Below the pieces are notes generated by a model. It had not been told where the DNA came from and did no database searches. It saw only the letters and a program-made list of their open reading frames with translations. From an uncultured Bacteroidales bacterium (GTDB taxonomy: Bacteria; Bacteroidota; Bacteroidia; Bacteroidales; Muribaculaceae), in contig UQDU01000026.1 in assembly GCA_900539915.1 (NCBI GenBank), positions 1-29,142 on the forward strand: 29,142 nucleotides of DNA, in the 5' to 3' direction. Of this stretch, positions 15,089 through 22,501 are shown in pieces. The position numbers and the translations under genes are program-made. Each line of letters starts with the position of its first letter. The first letter of the stretch is position 1.

Positions 15089-16114
15089 ATGAGCCAATCC
15101 TCACCACAAGTACTTCTTATAATTAACCCGATATCAGGTGTGTCCGGCAAGGAAGGTCTTGCCGAACACACTTTGTCTGCTCTGGCCCATACAGGCTGGG
15201 GCATCGAAGTCGCATACACCACCTGCCACGGCGATGCGACACGTCTGGCCAAGGATGCAGTCAGGCGCGGATTCCATGCCGTGCTGGCTGCCGGCGGCGA
15301 CGGCACTGTCAACGAGACCGCAGCCGCTCTGTGTCATTCCCGGACACGCCTCGGCATAATACCATGCGGCTCCGGCAACGGGCTTGCCCGCCATCTCGGC
15401 ATACCCATCGACATAGATGACGCTTTGACCATCATAGGCCGTGGCAGACATCTCGTATGCGACTATGCGGAGGTCAACAGCAAGCCGTTTTTCTGTACCT
15501 TCGGTGTCGGATTCGATGCCGAGGTCAGCTGGAGGTTTGCACGTCAGCACCGACGGGGCAAACTCAGCTACATACGCAGCACCATAGCCGAATATATCCG
15601 CTACAGGCCACAGATCTACACCATCCGGGCCAACGGTACCATAGTGACCGACAAAGCTTTCCTCGTGGCCGTGTGCAATGCCTCGCAATATGGCAACAAC
15701 GCCTACATAGCTCCGCATGCGTCCCTGACCGACGGGCTCCTTGACGTGACAATAATCCACAGCGGCTCGGCTCTGAGCACCATGGTAGCCGGCGCGGACC
15801 TGATGACCGGCCTTATCGACAAAAACGCCATCATCGACACCTTCCGGGCCGACAGTCTCGTCATCGAACGGGCTGCCGACGGCCCGGCACACATCGACGG
15901 CGAGCCCATCCACATTGATAATGTGATGGATATAAAGTGCCACCATGCCGCTCTGAGCATCCTCACGCCCGAAGAGCATGACCACAGGCATTTCTACCCC
16001 ATCGTCACCCCTATATCCGATGCAATAAAGGACATGGGGCTGTCGATACGTCACCTCCTACCCTCAAGTTTTCATTCCGCACTGCATCATGGACATAAAC
16101 TGCATAAAAAGTAA
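15089..16114 (+). CDS. diacylglycerol kinase-family (YegS/DgkB-like) lipid kinase
   Basis: This soluble lipid kinase of 341 residues belongs to the DAGK_cat family, which phosphorylates diacylglycerol or related lipids with ATP. The nucleotide-binding region has LIINPISGVSGK at about 10-21, then AAGGDGTVNETAAAL with GGDGT at 69-73, and IPCGSGNGLARHLG with GSGNG at 94-98. The C-terminal beta-sandwich has FGVGFDAEVSW, FLVAVCNASQYGNNAYIAPHASLTDGLLDVTII, and HIDGEPIHID near residue 270. The gene lies eight bases behind the SIMPL gene. Its last 26 bases overlap the start of the helicase gene in another frame. The exact lipid substrate is not readable from sequence. Confidence 0.92.
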   Translation: MSQSSPQVLLIINPISGVSGKEGLAEHTLSALAHTGWGIEVAYTTCHGDATRLAKDAVRRGFHAVLAAGGDGTVNETAAALCHSRTRLGIIPCGSGNGLARHLGIPIDIDDALTIIGRGRHLVCDYAEVNSKPFFCTFGVGFDAEVSWRFARQHRRGKLSYIRSTIAEYIRYRPQIYTIRANGTIVTDKAFLVAVCNASQYGNNAYIAPHASLTDGLLDVTIIHSGSALSTMVAGADLMTGLIDKNAIIDTFRADSLVIERAADGPAHIDGEPIHIDNVMDIKCHHAALSILTPEEHDHRHFYPIVTPISDAIKDMGLSIRHLLPSSFHSALHHGHKLHKK

Positions 16115-17432
16115 TATACAACGCCGCCTCGGCATCAAGGAGCTCAATGAGTTGCAGACATACATGGCATCACACATGTCTCAGCCGTTCACGATGCTTC
16201 TCGCTCCGACCGGTTCCGGCAAGACACTCGGGTTTGCGCTGCCACTGCTTGCCCGGCTCAAGAAACCGGGACAAGGCGTACAGGGACTGGTAATAGTGCC
16301 GTCACGCGAACTTGCATTGCAGATTTTCGAGGTCATCCGCCCTATCGCCGAGGGTTACAAGGTCTCGGTATTCTACGGCGGCCACAACATGCGCGAGGAG
16401 GCCAACTCGCTCGCAGCTCTGCCCGACATACTCATAGCCACACCCGGGCGCCTGCTTGACCACATCCAGCGCGGCCAGCTCATGCTTGACCGTGTCGTGA
16501 CACTCGTCCTTGACGAATGGGACAAGACGCTCCAGCTCGGATTTGAGGGGGATATGAAGAAGATATTCCGTCATCTGCGGCCAGCTCCGCGCTACGTGGT
16601 TCTGACATCCGCCACCTCCGCCATAGTTATTCCGCCCTATCTTCCTGTCAAGGCTCAGCCCGTGATGGCCGACTTCTCAGACCGGGGCGACGACCTTACC
16701 GGCAATACAGGTGCGCATGTAGATATAGTGGAAGTCCCCTCGGCAAGCATTGACAAGCTCCAGACACTCATAGATCTGATAGCAGCACGCCCCGACGAAA
16801 GTGCCATGATATTTGTCAACCACCGCGAGAGTGCCGACCGGGTGGTCAACGCGCTGAAAAAGGCCGGCATCCCGGCCGGGCTATATCACGGAGCACTTGA
16901 CCAGCAGCAACGCCAGCTCGCGCTCGAGATGATGACCAACGGCACCACACCCGTTCTCGTCACCACCGACCTCGGAGCCCGCGGACTTGACATAGCCGGC
17001 GTCAAAAACGTGGTCCATTACCACATACCGCCTACCCAGGATGCGTGGACCCACCGCAACGGACGCACAGGGCGCATGGGCGCGGACGGCACGGTCTATG
17101 TAATCACATCCGAGCATGACAGCATCCCCGATTATATCGCCTACGACCGCAGCTATGTCCCCGACCCATCGGGATGCGCGCCATGGCACCCGGCAAATGC
17201 CACACTGTATTTCAACGCCGGCAAAAAAGACAAGATTTCCAAAGGCGACATAGCCGGTTATCTCATACAGCGTGGCGGACTGACCGCTCCCGAGGTGGGG
17301 CGCATCTCCGTCAGCGACCGCTACGCCGTGGCAGCAGTCCCTGCCACCAAGGTCTCTGAAGTGCTGGAAGCAGTGCGTCCCCACAAACTGAAAAACAAGC
17401 GTGTGCTTGTATCAGTGGTTGAAAATGCCTAA
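16089..17432 (+). CDS. DEAD-box-type ATP-dependent RNA helicase with DEWD motif
   Basis: This superfamily 2 helicase of 447 residues has the DEAD-box RNA helicase motifs. They are a Q-motif-like start with Gln23, motif I APTGSGKT at 39-46, Ia VPSRELALQ, Ib ATPGRLLD, II DEWD at 142-145, III SAT at 174-176, IV IFVNHRES, V TTDLGARGLDI, and VI HRNGRTGR at 322-329. Motif II has Trp in place of the usual Ala; related Bacteroidota helicases have DEFD as far as I recall, so a bulky residue may be a subfamily trait. A C-terminal domain of about 70 residues (after 375) has GDIAGYLIQRGGL and RYAVAAVP, resembling the DbpA RNA-binding domain. The start overlaps the lipid kinase gene by 26 bases, suggesting coupling. 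The stop codon TAA is also part of the purC -7 motif. Confidence 0.9.
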   Translation: MDINCIKSNIQRRLGIKELNELQTYMASHMSQPFTMLLAPTGSGKTLGFALPLLARLKKPGQGVQGLVIVPSRELALQIFEVIRPIAEGYKVSVFYGGHNMREEANSLAALPDILIATPGRLLDHIQRGQLMLDRVVTLVLDEWDKTLQLGFEGDMKKIFRHLRPAPRYVVLTSATSAIVIPPYLPVKAQPVMADFSDRGDDLTGNTGAHVDIVEVPSASIDKLQTLIDLIAARPDESAMIFVNHRESADRVVNALKKAGIPAGLYHGALDQQQRQLALEMMTNGTTPVLVTTDLGARGLDIAGVKNVVHYHIPPTQDAWTHRNGRTGRMGADGTVYVITSEHDSIPDYIAYDRSYVPDPSGCAPWHPANATLYFNAGKKDKISKGDIAGYLIQRGGLTAPEVGRISVSDRYAVAAVPATKVSEVLEAVRPHKLKNKRVLVSVVENA

Positions 17433-17437
17433 ATTTG
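17407..17437 (+). promoter_or_regulatory. purC promoter embedded in the helicase gene end
   Basis: TTG at 17407-17409 is followed after 20 bases by TAAATTTG at 17430-17437, a perfect TAnnTTTG. The TAA of this motif is the helicase stop codon. The motif lies 36 bases before the purC ATG at 17473. Confidence 0.6.
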
Positions 17438-17472
17438 CATACTCAATTAACGTTTACCAAACATATATCACC

Positions 17473-18426
17473 ATGGCTACAACTCTGGTAAAAACCGACT
17501 TCAACTTCCCCGGACAGACAGCAGTATATCACGGAAAAGTGCGCGACGTGTACACCATCAACGATGACTATCTCGTAATGATTGCGACCGACCGCATCTC
17601 GGCATTTGACGTAATACTTCCCGAAGGCATCCCTTACAAAGGACAGGTGCTCAATCAGATTGCCGCCTATTTCCTTGAGGCTTCGGCATCCATAGTCCCC
17701 AACTGGAAAGTCGCTGTACCTGACCCCATGGTGACAGTAGGCGTAAAAGCCGAGTCATTCCCCGTAGAGATGATTATCCGCGGCTACCTGACCGGCAGCG
17801 CATGGCGCGAGTACCAGGCCGGAGCACGTGAGCTCTGCGGCGTGAAACTCCCCGACGGCATGAAGGAAAACGAGCGTTTCCCCCACCCCATCATCACTCC
17901 TACCACCAAAGCGGCCGAAGGCCATGACGAAAACATCTCGCGCGAGGAAATCATCGCACAGGGACTTGTCAGCGAGGAGCACTATAAAGTGATGGAAGAC
18001 TACACCTACAAGCTCTTTGAGCTCGGCACCAAGATGGCCGCCGAAAAGGGTCTCATCCTCGTTGATACCAAATACGAGTTCGGCCTGCGTGATGGCAAGG
18101 TAATCCTGATTGACGAAATCCATACACCCGATTCGTCACGCTACTTCTATGCCGAGGGTTATCAGGAGCGTTTTGCCAAAGGTGAGCCCCAGCGTCAGCT
18201 CTCAAAGGAGTTCGTGCGCCAGTGGCTCATCGACCATGACTTCATGGGACGCGAAGGCCAGAAGATGCCCGAAATGAGCCCCGAGTTCATCGAGAGCGTA
18301 TCTGCCCGTTACATAGAGCTTTACGAGCACATCACAGGCCAGCCGTTTGTAAAGGAACCCGAAAACGACCTTGAGACACGTATCGCCACCAATGTAGTGG
18401 ACTGCCTGAACAATATCTCCCTCTAA
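17473..18426 (+). CDS. purC: phosphoribosylaminoimidazolesuccinocarboxamide (SAICAR) synthase
   Basis: PurC joins aspartate to CAIR with ATP to give SAICAR in de novo purine synthesis. From the ATG at 17473 it has 317 residues, the longer class of SAICAR synthases. Motifs are YHGKVRDVYTIND (ATP-binding loop), ATDRISAFDVILPEGIPYKG, FPVEMIIRGYLTGSAW, and LILVDTKYEFGLRDGKVILIDEIHTPDSSRY. An in-frame upstream ATG at 17401 lies inside the helicase gene and upstream of the -7 motif, so it is rejected. ubiE/menG follows after 11 bases, so the two are probably one transcript. I see no purine riboswitch in the short leader. Confidence 0.97.
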   Translation: MATTLVKTDFNFPGQTAVYHGKVRDVYTINDDYLVMIATDRISAFDVILPEGIPYKGQVLNQIAAYFLEASASIVPNWKVAVPDPMVTVGVKAESFPVEMIIRGYLTGSAWREYQAGARELCGVKLPDGMKENERFPHPIITPTTKAAEGHDENISREEIIAQGLVSEEHYKVMEDYTYKLFELGTKMAAEKGLILVDTKYEFGLRDGKVILIDEIHTPDSSRYFYAEGYQERFAKGEPQRQLSKEFVRQWLIDHDFMGREGQKMPEMSPEFIESVSARYIELYEHITGQPFVKEPENDLETRIATNVVDCLNNISL

Positions 18427-18437
18427 ATCACACCACG

Positions 18438-19214
18438 GTGTCTCAGCCGCCGTTGCAGAAACTCCCCCACGTGAACGACCCAGAGTGTCAGAAGGTCAAC
18501 CCTTTTGCCAGCGACAAGCGCGACAAGACGCAGCAAGTGCGTCAGATGTTTGACAATATAGCTCCACGCTACGACTTGATGAATATGCTCATGACCATGG
18601 GCATATTCAAGTTGTGGCGGAGGAAACTCGTCGATACCGTCAGCCGGGTATCGCATGCCGATATTCTTGACATAGCCACGGGCACCGGCGACCTGGCGCT
18701 CATCATGGCCGAAGAATTTCCGGGAGCCAACATCACGGGGCTTGACCTTTCGGAGCAGATGATCAAGGAGGGCAAGGAGAAAGCCCTAAAGCGCGGACTG
18801 GCTGACCGCATAGACATGGTAGTGGGCGATTCGCTCAATCTCCCTTTCCCTGATGAAAGCTTTGACTGTATAACCGTGGCCTACGGTGTGCGCAATTTCG
18901 AGGATCTGCTGCGCGGATACACGGAGATGCACCGCGTGTTACGCCCCGACGGCACCCTCTGTGTCCTCGAGCTGTCCACTCCCACCGGCACTGTGACCGG
19001 CCCCCTCTATAATCTCTATGCCGGACACGTAATCCCTGCCATGGGGCGCATATTTGCCGGAGACTCGGGGGCTTACGACTACCTCCACCGCAGCATTGCC
19101 GCCGTACCGCAAGGCGAGCAGATGCTTTCAATCATCCGCAACGCCGGATTCAGCCGTGCATCCTACCTCGCCATGACTTTCGGGGCATGCACCCTCTACG
19201 CGGCACGTAAATGA
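18438..19214 (+). CDS. ubiE: demethylmenaquinone methyltransferase (UbiE/MenG)
   Basis: This SAM-dependent methyltransferase performs the last methylation of menaquinone. The product is 258 residues from a GTG start at 18438. Motif I DILDIATGTGDLALIM (DIATGTGD at 78-85) and GLDLSEQM bind SAM. UbiE/COQ5 signatures are MFDNIAPRYDLMNMLM near residue 37, VAYGVRNFEDLLRGYTEMHRVLRPDG, and the C-terminal YDYLHRSIAAVPQGEQML. No ATG lies near the expected start. GTG at 18438 is the best candidate; a second in-frame GTG at 18471 would shorten the N-terminus by 11 residues. It follows purC by 11 bases and is convergent with recQ. Confidence 0.95.
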   Translation: MSQPPLQKLPHVNDPECQKVNPFASDKRDKTQQVRQMFDNIAPRYDLMNMLMTMGIFKLWRRKLVDTVSRVSHADILDIATGTGDLALIMAEEFPGANITGLDLSEQMIKEGKEKALKRGLADRIDMVVGDSLNLPFPDESFDCITVAYGVRNFEDLLRGYTEMHRVLRPDGTLCVLELSTPTGTVTGPLYNLYAGHVIPAMGRIFAGDSGAYDYLHRSIAAVPQGEQMLSIIRNAGFSRASYLAMTFGACTLYAARK

Positions 19215-19279
19215 TGCCCATCTGCGTCCCCACAATCATCTAACTGATTTATACACGGCCCCTCAGGCCGGCATCATTT
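19209..19279. other. inverted repeat spanning the ubiE/recQ junction
   Basis: AAATGATGCC at 19209-19218 and GGCATCATTT at 19270-19279 are perfect 10-base complements separated by 51 bases, and each overlaps one of the two stop codons. A small five-base stem at 19256-19270 sits inside. There is no strong T-run. It may act as a weak terminator for both genes, but this is uncertain. Confidence 0.35.
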
Positions 19280-21298
19280 GCCGAGTTTGCGTAGGCGGTT
19301 GAGGATGGCACCCTTGTTTCGCGCGAAAATGTCCATCAGGCGTTCTACTGTGGTCCCTTTGGAGTGGAGGATTTTCAGTCGGGCGTCCTCTTCAGCAGTC
19401 CACTCGGCATAGGCTTTGGCATGCATCTGTTTCTGGCGGGTCATATATGACGGCACAGGCTGATGCGGCATACTGGCCGATGATGCCAGATAATCACTGA
19501 TGAAGGAAATGAAACGCTGTCCGTAGGCATTGCGCTTGTGTTCGCCTATGCCGAATATTGCGCCGAAAGCCTCTATTGTCGTGGGTTTCTCGGTAGCTAT
19601 GGCATGAAGCGATTTGTCAGACATCACGACGTATGCCGGCCAGTTGTTGGCCTGGGCAATCTCCTGCCGCAATTCACGCAGACGCTCATAGAGTATGCCG
19701 TCCTCCTGTTTTCCTCCCGATGCCGCCGACTCGGCTGTGACGGCCTTGCGACGCTCCTTTGACTTCTTGACACGCAAATCCTCCCTGATAATAGTGGCAA
19801 GTTGTGCCTTACGATGGCCGAAAAGGATGTCGCGCCCGAGCGATGTGACACGTAGATGACGGTCATCGTCATAGGCGATTTCTATGAAACCCATCTGGAG
19901 CATCTGCAGCAGGTAGTCCTGCCAGTCGCGGAATGAGATGTCGCGCCCTGCGCCAAACGTCTTGAGCCGGTGATAGCTTCTCGACACCACATCGGGCGAC
20001 ATCGTGCCGCGGAGTATTTCGGCGGTGAGGGTGAAGCCGATCTGCTGCCCGGCACGCATGATGGCCGACAGGGCTTTCTGCACCAACACAGTGCCGTCGA
20101 AATACAGCGGTGGATTGTGACACACGTCACAGTTGCCGCAATGGCAGTCTGACTCCTCACCGAAATAATTAAGCAGAATACGCCGACGGCACACCTGCGC
20201 CTCGGCATATTCCTGCATGCGGTTGAGTTTCTCATGCGAAATATCACGCTGGCCGCTGCTGTCGGCGAAACTACGGAGCGTCATCAGGTCCTGAATGTTG
20301 AAAAATAGGAGGGTCTCTGTGGGCAGACCGTCACGGCCTCCACGTCCTATCTCCTGATAGAAACTCTCTATGCTTTTGGGAAGATTGTAGTGTATGACAT
20401 ATCGGACATTGCTCTTGTCAATGCCCATACCGAAGGCGATGGTGGCTACCACGACATCTATGCGGTCATTGATGAAATCCTCCTGTACACGGTTACGTTG
20501 GTCAATCGGCAGCCCGGCATGATACACCCCGACGGCCACGCCTTTGGCCTTGAGCTTTTCGGCCAAAGACTCAGTGACGCGGCGTGAAATGCAGTAGATG
20601 ATGCCGCTTTCGTGGGGATGGCGTCCTATGACCTGCATGATGGCTCGCAACTTGTCGGCCGCAGAGAGGCCTCGTTTCACATCAAGGCTCAGGTTAGGGC
20701 GGTCAAATGAGCTTATGAATATCCGTGGATTGCGCAGTCTGAGTTTCTCTACGATATCGGTTTTGGTAAGTTTGTCGGCAGTCGCAGTCAGGGCGATTAC
20801 AGGGACATCGGGAAAACGGTCATGTATTATCCCCAGTTGCGTGTACTCCGGGCGGAAATCATGCCCCCACTGAGAGATGCAGTGCGCCTCGTCTATCGCA
20901 AAGAGTGACACACGCATCGACTCCGCGAGCCAGTCAAGCTCCAGCATCAGTCGCTCCGGCGATATGTAGAGCAGACGTATCTTCCCTGACATGCACAGTT
21001 CGCGGATGCGTCGCTCCTCATCTACAGGGATACCGCTGTTGAGCGTCGCAGCCTCTATGCCGTTGGCATGCAGAGCCTCCACCTGATCCTTCATCAGCGA
21101 AATCAGCGGCGACACCACCACGGCAGTCCCCTCCATCATCAGAGCCGGAATCTGGTAGCAGAGCGACTTGCCACCGCCCGTAGGCATCAGCACCAGAGCA
21201 TCGCTGCCCGAAGTCACCGCCTCAATAATCTCCTGCTGCATCGGCCTGAACTCATCATAGCCGAAATACGATTTCAGTATCTGCGTCGCCTTTTCCAT
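19274..21298 (-). CDS. recQ: ATP-dependent DNA helicase RecQ
   Basis: RecQ is a 3'-5' DNA helicase in recombination and fork repair. The 674 residues begin with the RecQ motif 0 region YFGYDEFRPMQQEII, then Walker A MPTGGGKS at 38-45 and DEAH at 136-139 with the aromatic-rich loop CISQWGHDFRPEY. The second helicase domain has VATIAFGMGIDKSNVRYVIHYNLPKS and YQEIGRGGRDG. The zinc site is Cys370, Cys387, Cys390 and Cys393 in the RQC region. An HRDC domain lies at about 530-600. A further tail of about 70 residues ends in a helical stretch AEEDARLKILHSKGTTVERLMDIF. This makes it longer than E. coli RecQ (about 610); long forms are seen in Bacteroidota as far as I recall. It is divergent from the dus gene and convergent with ubiE. 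Confidence 0.97.
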   Translation of the reverse strand: MEKATQILKSYFGYDEFRPMQQEIIEAVTSGSDALVLMPTGGGKSLCYQIPALMMEGTAVVVSPLISLMKDQVEALHANGIEAATLNSGIPVDEERRIRELCMSGKIRLLYISPERLMLELDWLAESMRVSLFAIDEAHCISQWGHDFRPEYTQLGIIHDRFPDVPVIALTATADKLTKTDIVEKLRLRNPRIFISSFDRPNLSLDVKRGLSAADKLRAIMQVIGRHPHESGIIYCISRRVTESLAEKLKAKGVAVGVYHAGLPIDQRNRVQEDFINDRIDVVVATIAFGMGIDKSNVRYVIHYNLPKSIESFYQEIGRGGRDGLPTETLLFFNIQDLMTLRSFADSSGQRDISHEKLNRMQEYAEAQVCRRRILLNYFGEESDCHCGNCDVCHNPPLYFDGTVLVQKALSAIMRAGQQIGFTLTAEILRGTMSPDVVSRSYHRLKTFGAGRDISFRDWQDYLLQMLQMGFIEIAYDDDRHLRVTSLGRDILFGHRKAQLATIIREDLRVKKSKERRKAVTAESAASGGKQEDGILYERLRELRQEIAQANNWPAYVVMSDKSLHAIATEKPTTIEAFGAIFGIGEHKRNAYGQRFISFISDYLASSASMPHQPVPSYMTRQKQMHAKAYAEWTAEEDARLKILHSKGTTVERLMDIFARNKGAILNRLRKLGK

Positions 21299-21314
21299 TT
21301 CCTGATAATTTATG

Positions 21315-21322
21315 CAAATCTA
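21315..21322 (-). promoter_or_regulatory. -7 promoter motif for recQ
   Basis: The complement of CAAATCTA is TAGATTTG, a perfect TAnnTTTG, 17 bases upstream of the recQ ATG. A -33 element is not evident. Confidence 0.45.
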
Positions 21323-21420
21323 AGCATTACCCCCGACACTTCAGCCCATCCCCCTCACAAATTAATCCATTATTACAGTGATATAGATGGTGGAAGGTGA
21401 AAACCGGGGATTATTGCAAA

Positions 21421-21436
21421 ATTATTGCTAACTTTA
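21421..21436 (+). promoter_or_regulatory. promoter element upstream of the dus gene
   Basis: TAACTTTA at 21429-21436 matches TAnnTTTG except for the last base. The 15 bases ATTATTGCTAACTTT at 21421-21435 also occur in front of rmuC (120-134), and a partial repeat of ATTATTGC lies just upstream. It leaves a leader of about 75 bases before the TTG start. Confidence 0.45.
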
Positions 21437-21517
21437 CAGCGATAATATACCTGCAATCGGGCGGCGCCGTATGCCTCTAAGCCGTACCTTGATAATCTGT
21501 ATATCAACATATCGATT

Positions 21518-22456
21518 TTGGAAAACACAGCTCTACAACTTTTTGCAGCACCTCTGCAAGGCTATACTGAAGCCGAGTGGCAGCACTATCATGCCCAGCT
21601 CGCCGGCGGTGCCGACGCATATTTCACACCGTTTATGCGTGTGGAGAAAGGAGCACCACGGAGCAAGGACATACGCGAAATCAGCCACCGGCCCGATGCC
21701 GGCTGTCATACCATCCCCCAGATACTCATACGCGATGCCGCCGAAATGCGCATACTTGCCGATGCGATAGTGGCCGAAGGGTACCGGGAAATAGACATCA
21801 ATATGGGCTGCCCTTTTGCTCCGCAGGTCAAGCATGGACGCGGAACGGCTTTGTTGGGTAATACCGAGGCTCTGCATGCCATCTGTGACGAGATGAAAGG
21901 GCGTTACCGTGATGTGAAATTTTCGGTAAAGATGCGCCTCGGCATAACGGAGCCTACGCAATGGAAAGACGCAATCGGCGCAATCAACGAGATGCCACTG
22001 ACACACCTGACGGTGCATCCTCGCACTGCATCGCAGCAATATGGCGGCGACATCCATATGGATGAATTTTCGGCGATTCTTCAGGAGACACACCACCCTG
22101 TGGTTTATAACGGAGATGTCACGACGCCCGGTGATATAGACGGCCTGACCCATTCATATCCCGCCCTACACGGTGTCATGGCAGGACGCGGACTGCTGAT
22201 GCGTCCCACCCTGTTTACTGAGTGGCGCACAGGCTGCGAATTGTCAGAATCCGAGCGACTGGCAACCGCTCTACACCTCCACGATGCGATATACAGCAGC
22301 TATAAAAGCCGCCTATGCGGCGACACCCAGCTTCTGTCAAAAATAAAGCCTCTGTGGGAGTATCTCGAAGATACCATAGGCCACAAAAACGCCAAAGCGA
22401 TACGCAAAGCTACCACCGTGCCAAAATATGAAGCGGCCGTGGCAGCTCTCCGATGA
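21518..22456 (+). CDS. tRNA-dihydrouridine synthase family protein
   Basis: Dus enzymes are FMN-dependent reductases that convert uridine to dihydrouridine in tRNA D-loops. This 312-residue protein has the N-terminal FMN motif FAAPLQGYTEAEW at 9-21, DINMGCPF with catalytic Cys98, FSVKMRLG, the phosphate-contacting THLTVHPRTASQQY, VVYNGDVTTPGDI and GVMAGRGLL. The start is TTG at 21518: no ATG or GTG lies between the promoter and the first conserved residues in this frame, and the family's N-terminus begins a few residues before APLQG. The subclass (DusA, B or C) is not clear. The recQ gene is divergent. The GH31 gene starts 45 bases downstream with no evident promoter of its own, so read-through is possible. 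Confidence 0.9.
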   Translation: MENTALQLFAAPLQGYTEAEWQHYHAQLAGGADAYFTPFMRVEKGAPRSKDIREISHRPDAGCHTIPQILIRDAAEMRILADAIVAEGYREIDINMGCPFAPQVKHGRGTALLGNTEALHAICDEMKGRYRDVKFSVKMRLGITEPTQWKDAIGAINEMPLTHLTVHPRTASQQYGGDIHMDEFSAILQETHHPVVYNGDVTTPGDIDGLTHSYPALHGVMAGRGLLMRPTLFTEWRTGCELSESERLATALHLHDAIYSSYKSRLCGDTQLLSKIKPLWEYLEDTIGHKNAKAIRKATTVPKYEAAVAALR

Positions 22457-22501
22457 CAAAAAATCTTGCTAAATAAACACAAATACAAACTTTCAATTAT
22501 C

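Noticed and set aside
15134..16054. Long open frame antisense to the lipid kinase gene (306 codons, minus strand)
   Set aside because: It lies fully opposite a well-recognised gene, has no family motifs, and arises from the codon bias of the real gene. The same holds for long antisense frames at 8594-9373, 10876-11658, 12928-13758 and 21533-22153.
17473..19214. Purine riboswitch or other metabolite-sensing leader for purC-ubiE
   Set aside because: The leader between the -7 motif and the purC ATG is only about 30 bases, too short for a known purine-class riboswitch, and no conserved core is visible.
22466..22501. Upstream extension of the GH31 protein by 12 residues
   Set aside because: The added residues are polar and would precede a good signal peptide that begins exactly at the ATG at 22502.
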